Shown here in pieces: positions 1 to 8,078 of a DNA stretch of 64,000 bases. The stretch is taken from contig CAZQQN010000013.1 of the NCBI GenBank assembly GCA_964595485.1, forward strand, positions 1 to 64,000, in the 5' to 3' direction. The position numbers and the translations under genes were made by a program. Source of the stretch: CAZQQN01 sp964595485. Lineage in GTDB: Bacteria; Bacteroidota; Bacteroidia; CAILMK01; CAYYUA01. Every line of letters begins with the position of its first letter. The stretch's first letter is position 1. The notes beneath the pieces are model-generated. The model did not search any database. It had not been told where the DNA came from and saw nothing but the letters and a program-made list of their open reading frames with translations.

Positions 1-2
1 AA

Positions 3-365
3 AGTTTGAAAGCGGGAACCTATTATTACAAAATTCGACAGACTGATTTTGATGGTAGCCAATCCTCTTCTTCCGTTAAAGCCATTACTGTCCGGGAAAA
101 TCAGACCCTTGAATTACACCACTTAAAAACGACTCAAAATGCTTTTTACCTCGAATTAAAGGGTGTCCAGGAAGGGTATTACACCATCCGCGCTTTCAAT
201 ACCAAAGGCATTTCATTAGGAAAAAAAGATATCAGGTTTTCAGATGAACCAGGGCGTATTAGATTTGAAAAGCCTAACCATTCTGAAAATTTTATATACT
301 TAAACTTGATCGATAAAAAAACCGGTGAACAGGTATTAGGTAAGAAAATTCTTCTGCCGAACTAA
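3..365 (+). CDS. C-terminal end of a T9SS-type surface protein (5' end outside window)
   Basis: The reading frame is open to the window edge, so only the last ~120 residues are visible. They contain the segment YYYKIRQTDFDGSQSS, which is typical of the beta-sandwich module that precedes type IX secretion sorting domains in Bacteroidota, followed by a short beta-rich tail. The same module and tail occur at the end of the 667-residue protein at 44237-46240, so the two are paralogues. The tail ends in K-K-I-L-L-P-N and lacks the clean 'NP..' motif of a type A sorting domain, so T9SS export is inferred from the module. The apparent TTG start inside the window is not real. Confidence 0.75.
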   Translation, partial: SLKAGTYYYKIRQTDFDGSQSSSSVKAITVRENQTLELHHLKTTQNAFYLELKGVQEGYYTIRAFNTKGISLGKKDIRFSDEPGRIRFEKPNHSENFIYLNLIDKKTGEQVLGKKILLPN

Positions 366-707
366 TGCTTTTTTCCTTTGGATTAGTCGTAAGCAAAATG
401 ACCTTAAAAACAGCGTGTTAACTCCCAATAAGTTTAGCTTTTGGCCAGAGAACTTTCCCATTAGCTTTTAGCTAACTTTTGGAAAGTTGGTATGCTTAAG
501 TTTCCTGGATTTCAATTATTGTATTTTACAATTATTGCAAAGGCTTAACAACTTACACCTATCTTATTCCTTGCTATTTTACCTTTTAGGATAACGGCTA
601 ATACCTTTGAAAACCCTTTGAGATTCAGCCAGAAAAGTTTTAGTCCCTTACAACAACCAAATTTCCTTTAATTTTGGGCCATTAATTGAAACTTGAAACG
701 AATCATT
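366..707. other. Intergenic region with two palindromes
   Basis: No gene is seen here. The region holds a nested inverted repeat at 451-488 (AACTTTCC ... GGAAAGTT enclosing TTAGCT-ttt-AGCTAA), and the hairpin ATTGTA-ttt-TACAAT at 518-532, which lies inside a 9-bp direct repeat (CAATTATTG, 7-bp spacer). A possible promoter -7 box is at 602-609. The inverted repeats lack a T-run, so they are not obvious intrinsic terminators. Confidence 0.5.
602..609 (+). promoter_or_regulatory. Possible Bacteroidota -7 box for aspC
   Basis: TACCTTTG matches the Bacteroidota -7 consensus TAnnTTTG and lies about 100 bases before the aminotransferase. No TTG sits at the expected ~19-bp upstream spacing, so support is weak. 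Confidence 0.3.
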
Positions 708-1892
708 ATGCCCCAGTTAGCCGATCGTTTAAGCCGTCTATCCGAATCTGCTACCTTGAAAATGGCCCGTTTGAGCCGGGAATTGCAGGACCAAGGTGAG
801 CATATCATTAACTTAAGCCTTGGTGAGCCGGATTTTGATACGCCTGACCATATTAAAGAAGCGGGTATACAAGCCATTAAGGATGGGTATTCCGGTTATC
901 CGCCAGTGCCCGGTTTCCCGCATTTAAGAGAAGCTGTCACGGAAAAGTATAAGCGAGATCTGGATTTGCATTATGACCCTAACCAGGTGATTGTTAGCAC
1001 CGGGGCTAAACAAAGTTTGATCAATATTTTGTTAGCCTTACTTAATCCCGGTGATGAGGTAATTATTCCTGCTCCTTATTGGGTCTCTTATCCGGAAATG
1101 GTGAAAATTGCTGATGGTGAGATGGTTACCATCTCCACTAACGTGGAAACCGATTATAAAATTAACCCACAACAATTAGAGGATGCCATTTCAGATAAGA
1201 CCAAGGTTTTCATGTTGTGTTCCCCATCTAATCCAACGGGTAGTATTTATACCAAAGCAGAACTGGCGGGATTGGTAGAAGTGCTTAGAAAATACCCTCA
1301 TGTCCAGGTAATTTCCGATGAAATCTATGATTACATCAATTTTTCTGGTGAAATCGTCTCTATCGCCCAGTTTGATGGCATGAAAGAGCGGACCATACTG
1401 GTTAACGGGGTATCCAAAAGTTTTGCCATGACAGGTTGGCGGGTAGGCTTTGCGGTTGGTCCGCAATGGATCATCGATGGGTGTACAAAGATTCAGGGGC
1501 AATTTACCTCAGGTGCCAATGTGATAGCACAAAAAGCTGCCCAAACTGCTATTTCTACTGACTTGGCGCCTACTTATAAAATGCGTGAAGCTTTCCGGAG
1601 TCGCAGGGATTTAGTGATGCAGGAATTAAACGATGTTCCAGAGATCCGTTTTAATAAGCCAGAAGGTGCATTTTACTTATTTCCGGATATTAGCGAATTG
1701 TATGGCAAACCATTTGGTGATAAAACAATCAATGGTAGCGAGGATTTTTGCATGTACATGTTGGAGCATGCAAAAGTTTCGCTTGTACCGGGGGTGGCTT
1801 TTGGTAATGATGATTGTATGCGGATCTCTTTTGCGGCATCGGAGGCCGACTTATCCGAAGCTATCCAAAGAATTAAGCAGGTATTGCCATGA
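708..1892 (+). CDS. aspC: Aspartate aminotransferase (class I/II PLP enzyme)
   Basis: This is a 394-residue fold-type I PLP aminotransferase, expected to interconvert aspartate/2-oxoglutarate and oxaloacetate/glutamate in the cytoplasm. Visible signatures are the N-terminal SLGEPDFDTP substrate loop, the CSPSNPTGS motif, SDEIYDY with the cofactor Asp, and NGVSKSFAMTGWRVG carrying the PLP-binding lysine at about residue 237. I chose the ATG at 708 because family members begin with a similar M-x-x-L-A-x-R-L-x-x-L-S-E-S; a TTG 15 bases upstream is in frame. It stands alone, with the heptose kinase 130 bases downstream on the same strand. Substrate range (aspartate versus aromatic or prephenate) cannot be settled from sequence. 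Confidence 0.9.
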   Translation: MPQLADRLSRLSESATLKMARLSRELQDQGEHIINLSLGEPDFDTPDHIKEAGIQAIKDGYSGYPPVPGFPHLREAVTEKYKRDLDLHYDPNQVIVSTGAKQSLINILLALLNPGDEVIIPAPYWVSYPEMVKIADGEMVTISTNVETDYKINPQQLEDAISDKTKVFMLCSPSNPTGSIYTKAELAGLVEVLRKYPHVQVISDEIYDYINFSGEIVSIAQFDGMKERTILVNGVSKSFAMTGWRVGFAVGPQWIIDGCTKIQGQFTSGANVIAQKAAQTAISTDLAPTYKMREAFRSRRDLVMQELNDVPEIRFNKPEGAFYLFPDISELYGKPFGDKTINGSEDFCMYMLEHAKVSLVPGVAFGNDDCMRISFAASEADLSEAIQRIKQVLP

Positions 1893-2023
1893 ATCAAATG
1901 CTACCATTTTGGTCATGTTTTGATTAAATCCGTTTTGAATTGACTGGCATAAACCGGCTTATTAAACAATACTAAGGGTTTTTAAACAGTCGTTTAATGA
2001 TAGAACTGACAAAGCGTTAACCC

Positions 2024-3076
2024 ATGGAACATGATTTTAACACCGATGAAAACCGGTTAAAAGACATTTTCGAAAAGTTTGCTGAAAAAAAGATCCTGGT
2101 TGTAGGGGATGTCATGAGTGACGCTTATTGGTGGGGTGGCGTCAATCGCATTTCACCGGAAGCACCGGTCCAGGTTGTTGATATCAGCGAAAAGGAATAC
2201 CGTTTAGGAGGCGCTGCCAATGTTGCGGTTAACCTCAAAAAATTAGGGGCTAAGCCGCTTTTATGTTCCGTTATTGGAACGGAACAGGAAGGAAAGACTT
2301 TTTCAGGTTTGATCAAAGAAGAGGGAATAGCCTCTGATTACCTGGTTCAGTCCAATGAGCGGCCAACTACTGTTAAAACCCGGGTGATGGGGGATAAGCA
2401 CCAGCTTTTAAGAATGGATAATGAGACCACTGAGCCATTAAGCAGAGGCGAGGAAACAGCTTTACTAACCAAAGTCAAAGCAGCAATTAAGGAAGCTGAT
2501 GCTATTTTATTCGTGGACTATGATAAAGGCGTTTTAAATGGCGATTTTATCCGGGAAGTGGTCCAAATGGCTAAAAATCAGGGGTTACCCACTATCGTAG
2601 ATCCTAAGAAGCGTAATTTCTTTGAATATGAAGGCGTAACCCTCTTCAAGCCAAATATTAAAGAATTGCAGAATGGCTTAGGCGTAGATTTAGGTAATCC
2701 TTTGGACATAGCCGCTTTGAAATCATCTGTTGAAACGCTTCAGGACCGGCTTAAAAATCATTTAGCATTTATCACCCTATCAGAACAAGGCGTTTTAATA
2801 ACCGATTATGACCAATCATTACACTTCCCTGCCCATCTCAGGAATATTTTTGATGTTTCTGGTGCTGGTGATACGGTTATTAGCGTAGCTACGCTGGCTT
2901 TGGCTTCTGGTTTGGAACTTGACATGATCGCTGAAATGGCTAACCTGGCGGGCGGTCTTGTTTGTGAGGAAGTAGGGGTCGTTCCGGTTGATAAGCAAAA
3001 ATTCTTCTGGGAATGTAAGCGGTCTATGGTGGATAAAGAAAGTGAGGTGATTGATGTCAATGGCAGCGATGCTTAG
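2024..3076 (+). CDS. rfaE1: D-glycero-beta-D-manno-heptose-7-phosphate kinase (PfkB family)
   Basis: A 350-residue PfkB/ribokinase-fold sugar kinase. The N-terminal block VVGDVMSDAYWWGGVNRISP, then PVQVV and LGGAANVAVNLKKLGA, is diagnostic of the HldE/RfaE kinase domain, which phosphorylates heptose-7-phosphate at C1 for the LPS inner core. The C-terminal PfkB signature DVSGAGDTVIS holds the catalytic Asp and anion hole. It carries only the kinase half: no nucleotidyltransferase domain follows, so a separate hldC/rfaE2 is expected elsewhere. Start ATG at 2024 has no competing upstream ATG. A distant role in another ADP-heptose-like pathway is possible. Confidence 0.85.
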   Translation: MEHDFNTDENRLKDIFEKFAEKKILVVGDVMSDAYWWGGVNRISPEAPVQVVDISEKEYRLGGAANVAVNLKKLGAKPLLCSVIGTEQEGKTFSGLIKEEGIASDYLVQSNERPTTVKTRVMGDKHQLLRMDNETTEPLSRGEETALLTKVKAAIKEADAILFVDYDKGVLNGDFIREVVQMAKNQGLPTIVDPKKRNFFEYEGVTLFKPNIKELQNGLGVDLGNPLDIAALKSSVETLQDRLKNHLAFITLSEQGVLITDYDQSLHFPAHLRNIFDVSGAGDTVISVATLALASGLELDMIAEMANLAGGLVCEEVGVVPVDKQKFFWECKRSMVDKESEVIDVNGSDA

Positions 3077-3217
3077 GTTTTGGGTGCATCGGTTGCTATA
3101 CCGAATATTAGTATTCAACGGCTGAAAAGTTGAAAAGAAACCAAAGGAATGCTTTGCTATTTGCTTTCTACTAACCCATTTGCTAATGAACGAAGATCCT
3201 AAAAGCCAATTACCTGA

Positions 3218-4102
3218 ATGGGTTACCTTTTTCTAAGTATCATTGCTACCACCCTGGTTTTTGTTACGTTTCGATTCATTGGCCAATACCGTATTCACAC
3301 CTTTCACGCTATTGTGGTTAATTACGTAGTTTGTGTAATATTGGGTCTGATTTTTCTGCCAATTGAGGCTTATGGCAAGCTCCTGGATTTACCATTCCTG
3401 TTTTATGTGATTGGATCATTCAATGGTTTTTTATTTGTTTTCAATTTTTGGCTGATGGGCAAAACAACACAGGTATTTGGAGTGGCACCTGCTACTATTA
3501 CTGCCCGGATGTCGCTTGTTATACCGGCTTTTTTTTCAATTTTTGCTTACAATGAGGTTTTGAATATTGTCAAAGCAATTGGGATCATTACTGCTCTGGC
3601 AGCTATTTATTTAAGCCTCTATGAATCAGAAGAAAGCGAAAGCACCTCTTCCTTACCGGTTAATAAGTTGTTATTACTTTTTCCTTTAGGAGCTTTCCTG
3701 GGAACAGGTATCATTGACAGCCTTTTTAAAGTTGCTCAGAATGAATTTTTGATGGCTATCCCAAATGTAGCATACCTACTGATCGTATTCGGGCTTGCGG
3801 GTTTAGTGGGTCTACTGGTCATGGGGGTGAATGGTTTAATTACGGGGGAACCATTTAAAGCCAGGACAATTCCATGGGGTTTTCTCCTGGGGATTGTCAA
3901 TTTCTTTGCCATTTATTTTCTCTTACTGGCCTTATCAAAAAGCCAATTGGCAGGGTCGGTCTTATTCCCTGTTAACAGCGTTAGTATTGTCGTTTTGTCA
4001 ACATTGGCATCTTATTTCATTTTCAGGGAACGATTGAATACTTGGAATATCATCGGATTTTTCCTGGCTATTGCGGCTATTTTATTCATTACATTGGCCT
4101 GA
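3218..4102 (+). CDS. EamA-family (DMT superfamily) membrane transporter
   Basis: A 294-residue integral membrane protein with about ten hydrophobic segments arranged as two EamA-like halves. The second half contains SVLFPVNSVSIVVLSTLASYFIFRERL, with the glutamate/arginine at a helix end that is usual in DMT exporters, and it ends in a hydrophobic helix. Substrate is unknown; family members move amino acids, nucleotides or sugars. Its stop codon lies one base before the ATG of the YigZ gene, so the two and the following peptidase gene (4-base overlap) are probably co-transcribed, although no functional link is obvious. Confidence 0.75.
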   Translation: MGYLFLSIIATTLVFVTFRFIGQYRIHTFHAIVVNYVVCVILGLIFLPIEAYGKLLDLPFLFYVIGSFNGFLFVFNFWLMGKTTQVFGVAPATITARMSLVIPAFFSIFAYNEVLNIVKAIGIITALAAIYLSLYESEESESTSSLPVNKLLLLFPLGAFLGTGIIDSLFKVAQNEFLMAIPNVAYLLIVFGLAGLVGLLVMGVNGLITGEPFKARTIPWGFLLGIVNFFAIYFLLLALSKSQLAGSVLFPVNSVSIVVLSTLASYFIFRERLNTWNIIGFFLAIAAILFITLA

Positions 4103-4103
4103 T

Positions 4104-4697
4104 ATGGGGAACTATTTAACCATAAAAAGTTTAAGTAAAGGCGAATATCGGGAAAAAGGAAGTAAGTTTCTGGCATTTGCTTATCCCCTTTCTGATGAGG
4201 AGGTTGTGAATGTTATCCTTAAGCAGCTATCGCATGATCATCCAAAAGCCAGCCATATTTGTTATGCATATCGTATTGGTTTACACGGAGAAAAAGCCAG
4301 GATGGATGATAATGGTGAACCAGCTAATACAGCCGGAGCCCCCATAATGAATCATTTAAAAGGCAGAGATTTAACTTTTTCCGGTATTTTTGCAGTAAGG
4401 TACTTTGGCGGTACTAAGCTGGGTAAAGGAGGTTTGATCAATGCCTATGGAACAGCGGCCAAGTATGCACTTGATAATGCAATCACGGTAGAAAGCACTT
4501 TGACCAAGGTCTTGAAGGTTAAATTTCCTTATACCCAGATGAATGATTTCATGCAGTTGATAAAGAAATACAACATTGAAACTGGAGAACAAATGTTTGA
4601 TAATACTTGTGAATTCACAATTTATGTGCCTGTAAATGAAACGGAAGCTTGGAAAAATAGGTTAAATGAAATTAAGGAAATGGTCATTCAAGCATGA
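4104..4697 (+). CDS. yigZ: YigZ/IMPACT family protein (UPF0029)
   Basis: A 197-residue protein with the UPF0029 N-domain: GSKFLAFAYPLSDEEVV, then HPKASHICYAYRIG, DDNGEPANTAGAPIMNHL and VRYFGGTKLGKGGLINAYG, all hallmarks of YigZ/IMPACT proteins. A smaller C-terminal ferredoxin-like domain follows. Bacterial members have been proposed to act in translation or peptide metabolism, but their biochemical role is not established. The real start is the ATG at 4104; an in-frame upstream extension overlaps the transporter gene. The stop overlaps the next start as ATGA, suggesting translational coupling. Confidence 0.9.
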   Translation: MGNYLTIKSLSKGEYREKGSKFLAFAYPLSDEEVVNVILKQLSHDHPKASHICYAYRIGLHGEKARMDDNGEPANTAGAPIMNHLKGRDLTFSGIFAVRYFGGTKLGKGGLINAYGTAAKYALDNAITVESTLTKVLKVKFPYTQMNDFMQLIKKYNIETGEQMFDNTCEFTIYVPVNETEAWKNRLNEIKEMVIQA

Positions 4698-6544
4698 AAC
4701 TACCAGCTTACTGCAAAGGAATTTTGAGTCTTATTTTATTCGGAGGTTTGACCTTGCCCGGTTTAGCGCAGGATAATGAATGGCCTGGTCAAACGGCTAA
4801 AAGCCATTTTAACCTTAGCAACGTTAATTTTGCTGCTGAAGGCGAGGATTTGGTTATTGAAAGCCGGTATTACCTTGCTAATAAACTTGATGACCTGAAC
4901 GCCACAAATACGGGTTTGAAGGTTGTTCATGAAAAATCAAGCCCTATCGGACACCATATAACGTTTGTCCAGACTTATAATGGGATACCCATTGAAACCT
5001 CCTCTGTTAAACTGAATCTGGGCCCTGATAACGAAATTCTTTCCCTTTTTCATAAAACAGCCAATACAGATGGATGGGTAATCCAGCAATTTGAATGGGG
5101 TAACCCTGATAGTTTAATTAAAGCTAAAACAGGATTCAAAGGCGAAATCAAAACCAAACCTGTTATTTACTATAATGGGAAAAGGGCTGTTTTTGCCCAA
5201 AAAGCTCGTTTCATTAATGACAACAAGGGAATCAATGAATCAGTGCTATACAATAAAGCATTAGAGCCGTTAAAAGAAACAGATAATAACCTTTATTTTA
5301 AAAAGTTTGACACTACGGTAACAGGTAAGGTCTTTTTACCCAATCCCCTGAAAACTGCTAACAAGCACTACGGGCCACCTTATTGGGATAATGAGGATAA
5401 AAACATCCCCGAACTTAACCAAGAAAGGAATAAGGTGAGGATGCGGGTGAATCAGCCAAAGAGGGATACATTTTATCTGGAAGGGCCTTATGTTAAAATG
5501 AGGGATTTTTCCAAACCCAATAATGCCGTACCATATTCGAGAGATCGCAAACTTGAATTCAAGCGGGATAGCCTTTGGTTTGAAGATGTCAACATTTATT
5601 ACCATATCAATCGCTTCCAGGAATATATTCAATCCCTTGGTTTCAATAATGCAGCTGATTATCCTATTCCAGTGGACGCTCATGCTGCTCAATGGGAAAG
5701 GTCTTGGTTTTCCAAAAGGGCTGATACCAATATTGGTAAATTATTCTTTGGAGATGGTGGTGTAGATGATGGGGAGGATGCAGAAACCATAATTCACGAA
5801 TATGGCCATGCTATTTCGGGTAACGTGGCACCGAGATCTCACCTTAATTCAGATGAAGCCCAGGCTTTAGAGGAGGGGTTGGCAGATTATTTTGCTTGCT
5901 CTTACTCCCGGCATTTAAATAGTTTTAAATGGGAGCGCCTATTCTTTTGGGATGCTGGTATCAAGGCAAATGGCAATGGGAAACATTGGCCGGGTCGGTG
6001 GTGTACCACAACCCAGGAATACCCGGAAGATATGGGAAATGGTAAATATGATGATGGTGAAATATGGGCCGGTACCCTCATGAAAATTTGGAGCCGGATT
6101 GGCAGGGAAAAGACCGATAAGCTAATGTTGGCCGCCCTTAATAGCTTTTCACCAAGTATGAAGTTGGATGATGCAGCCAAATTGCTAAGGCAAGCAGATA
6201 CCATTTTGTATGATGGTGAAGATCTTTGGCCAATCACCAAGCAATTAGCACAAAGTGGCTTAATTGATAAAGAGTACCTTTCTATTGAAGATAATAAGGA
6301 AAAGGTTAAGACATTTTCTGAAGCAAAAGCTTACAATACAGGTAGTAATTTTAAAGTGAAGCTTGGAAAGCCGCGGCCTGCATTGAAAGTTACTTTGCAA
6401 ACAACCGGTGGTAAGATACTAAACCGGAAAGATTTTAGGCGAAAAAGCTCATTTACCCTTGATCATAGCAATTTGGCAAAAGGTATTTATTTAATCCGCT
6501 TGCAGACAAAGCAAAAGCAAAAAATTCTCAAAGTCATCAAATGA
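4694..6544 (+). CDS. Secreted M36-like zinc metallopeptidase with T9SS sorting tail
   Basis: A 616-residue exported protease. Residues 1-25 are a Sec signal peptide ending in LPGLAQ. The next ~180 residues look like a fungalysin/thermolysin propeptide (HHITFVQTYNGIPIETSSVK). The catalytic domain contains HEYGH at about 368-372, with the second zinc-ligand block EEGLADYF near 393-400, the gluzincin arrangement of peptidase family M36. The last ~75 residues (from about VKLGKPRPALKVTLQ to YLIRLQTKQKQKILKVIK) resemble a type A T9SS C-terminal domain, so the enzyme is likely anchored or released at the cell surface. The 4-base overlap with yigZ is odd for an exported enzyme. Substrate is unknown. 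Confidence 0.85.
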   Translation: MKLPAYCKGILSLILFGGLTLPGLAQDNEWPGQTAKSHFNLSNVNFAAEGEDLVIESRYYLANKLDDLNATNTGLKVVHEKSSPIGHHITFVQTYNGIPIETSSVKLNLGPDNEILSLFHKTANTDGWVIQQFEWGNPDSLIKAKTGFKGEIKTKPVIYYNGKRAVFAQKARFINDNKGINESVLYNKALEPLKETDNNLYFKKFDTTVTGKVFLPNPLKTANKHYGPPYWDNEDKNIPELNQERNKVRMRVNQPKRDTFYLEGPYVKMRDFSKPNNAVPYSRDRKLEFKRDSLWFEDVNIYYHINRFQEYIQSLGFNNAADYPIPVDAHAAQWERSWFSKRADTNIGKLFFGDGGVDDGEDAETIIHEYGHAISGNVAPRSHLNSDEAQALEEGLADYFACSYSRHLNSFKWERLFFWDAGIKANGNGKHWPGRWCTTTQEYPEDMGNGKYDDGEIWAGTLMKIWSRIGREKTDKLMLAALNSFSPSMKLDDAAKLLRQADTILYDGEDLWPITKQLAQSGLIDKEYLSIEDNKEKVKTFSEAKAYNTGSNFKVKLGKPRPALKVTLQTTGGKILNRKDFRRKSSFTLDHSNLAKGIYLIRLQTKQKQKILKVIK

Positions 6545-6901
6545 TCGGCTTTTTGGTTTAGCTTTCTTCACATTATTAATACTATTGATCCAGCCTTTTG
6601 CAAGAAATTCTTTCACAGCAATGGTGTACATGAGAAGCAATATTTTCCAGTACAAATTACGCTATTAAGGACAATGCTACAGGAATTCATATACTTGTTG
6701 AAAAGAAGTATTCTGGGCTTTAAGCCGAAGCAGAACCATTGTTTTTATGAATTAAGAGGACTTTATAAAAAACAAGGGTAGGGATATTGTTAAAATGCGT
6801 TTTGATGGATTTGTTTTATTTCAGATTATTTAATAAAATTGCTTGCCAATTTGAAAAGCCTGCATTCTTTTGTGCAAGCTTAATTAACAGATTCAAACGC
6901 T
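6545..6901. other. Intergenic region before the complex I operon
   Basis: I see no gene or RNA. There is a small perfect palindrome, GGCTTTAAGCC near 6718-6728, and AT-rich sequence where the nuo promoter should lie, but no clean TTG / TAnnTTTG pair was found. Short open frames here lack family features. Confidence 0.4.
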
Positions 6902-7360
6902 ATGAATATTATTTTAGCTGCCCAGGAAAGCATGTCACCGGATGGATTGTTAACCTTTTTTGCATTTGCCGGTACAGCTTTAGGATTAGCTGGTTCTATT
7001 TTATTAATCTCTTTTCTATTAGGGCAACGCCACCAAGATAGAGTAACCGATGAAGTTTATGAATCAGGCTTACCTATAACCGGCTCTGCCCGTTTAAGGT
7101 TCTCTTCTCAATTCTACCTGGTAGCTATGTTTTTTGTCATTTTTGATCTTGAAGCGGTCTTTATTATAGCTTGGTCAATAGCTTTCGAGCAGGCAGCATG
7201 GACTGGATTTTTAGGAGCCTTGGTTTTCATCATCATTCTTGTAGCAGTGCTTGTTTATGAGTGGAAAATAGGAGCCCTGGATTTTGGCCCTGATAATAAG
7301 CGCATATTGAAGGCATACAGGAATTTAGGCGATGATAAGTTACCTGAACACAAGTATTAG
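6902..7360 (+). CDS. nuoA: NADH-quinone oxidoreductase subunit A
   Basis: A 152-residue membrane subunit of respiratory complex I with three predicted helices. The conserved loop between helices 1 and 2, YESGLPITGSARLRFSSQFY, followed by FDLEAVFIIAW with the conserved Asp/Glu near the quinone channel, identifies NuoA. It is the first gene of the thirteen-gene nuo operon and lies 36 bases before nuoB. The extended C-terminus (KRILKAYRNLGDDKLPEHKY) is hydrophilic. ATG at 6902 gives the expected short N-terminal periplasmic segment before helix 1. Confidence 0.95.
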   Translation: MNIILAAQESMSPDGLLTFFAFAGTALGLAGSILLISFLLGQRHQDRVTDEVYESGLPITGSARLRFSSQFYLVAMFFVIFDLEAVFIIAWSIAFEQAAWTGFLGALVFIIILVAVLVYEWKIGALDFGPDNKRILKAYRNLGDDKLPEHKY

Positions 7361-7396
7361 TTCATTGTTAAAAATTAAGATTAAAACAGTTAGTAT

Positions 7397-8035
7397 ATGA
7401 AATGGTGGTTAAGCAGAGCACAAGAGCCAGAGGGGGCGTTAGAAGGAACGGGTTCTTTTGAAGAAACTTTGCAGAAAAACGTGGTTTTCACCAAACTTCA
7501 GGACTTAATAGGTTGGGGCCGTAAAAATAGTATTTGGCCATTTAACTTTGGACTTTCCTGCTGTTTTGTAGAAATGGCAACAACCGTTACCAGTAAATAT
7601 GATGTGGCGCGCTTTGGGGCGGAGGTTCTTCGTGGTACACCCCGAGAGGCCGATGTGATGGTTGTAGCCGGAACGCCTTTTATTAAAATGGCGCCGGTTA
7701 TAAAACGACTTTATCAACAAATGATGGAACCTCGTTGGGTTATTTCAATGGGTTCTTGCTCTAATTCAGGGGGTATGTATGATATCTACAGCGTTGTTCA
7801 GGGAGTAGATAAAATACTACCGGTAGATGTGTACGTACCCGGATGCCCACCAAGGCCCAATGCTTTTATGGAAGGCCTCACATTATTAAACGATGCTGTG
7901 GGGAAAGAAAGACGGCCGTTGAGCTGGGTTATTGGACCACAGGGTGTGCAAAAAGGTGAGCCTAGATCAATGCGTGACGAAAAGAACCCTGAAAGGATGG
8001 AAATGACTGAGCTTAGGCCTCCTGATGAAGTATAA
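7397..8035 (+). CDS. nuoB: NADH-quinone oxidoreductase subunit B
   Basis: A 212-residue peripheral-arm subunit holding the terminal 4Fe-4S cluster N2, which passes electrons to quinone. The ligands are visible: the adjacent cysteine pair in GLSCCFVEMA, the cysteine in MGSCSNSGG and the one in VPGCPPRP. The C-terminal ~35 residues (from GPQGVQKGEP) are polar and longer than in minimal NuoB. It lies between nuoA and the fused nuoCD with short gaps, consistent with one transcript. Confidence 0.97.
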   Translation: MKWWLSRAQEPEGALEGTGSFEETLQKNVVFTKLQDLIGWGRKNSIWPFNFGLSCCFVEMATTVTSKYDVARFGAEVLRGTPREADVMVVAGTPFIKMAPVIKRLYQQMMEPRWVISMGSCSNSGGMYDIYSVVQGVDKILPVDVYVPGCPPRPNAFMEGLTLLNDAVGKERRPLSWVIGPQGVQKGEPRSMRDEKNPERMEMTELRPPDEV

Positions 8036-8078
8036 GTTTCAAAAGGTTTTAGGAAAATGAAAGCTGGTGAAATAGCCT

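Noticed and set aside
5336..5692. Minus-strand open frames inside the peptidase gene and similar overlaps elsewhere
   Set aside because: These are shadows in the antisense frame of clear genes, with no domain or promoter support.
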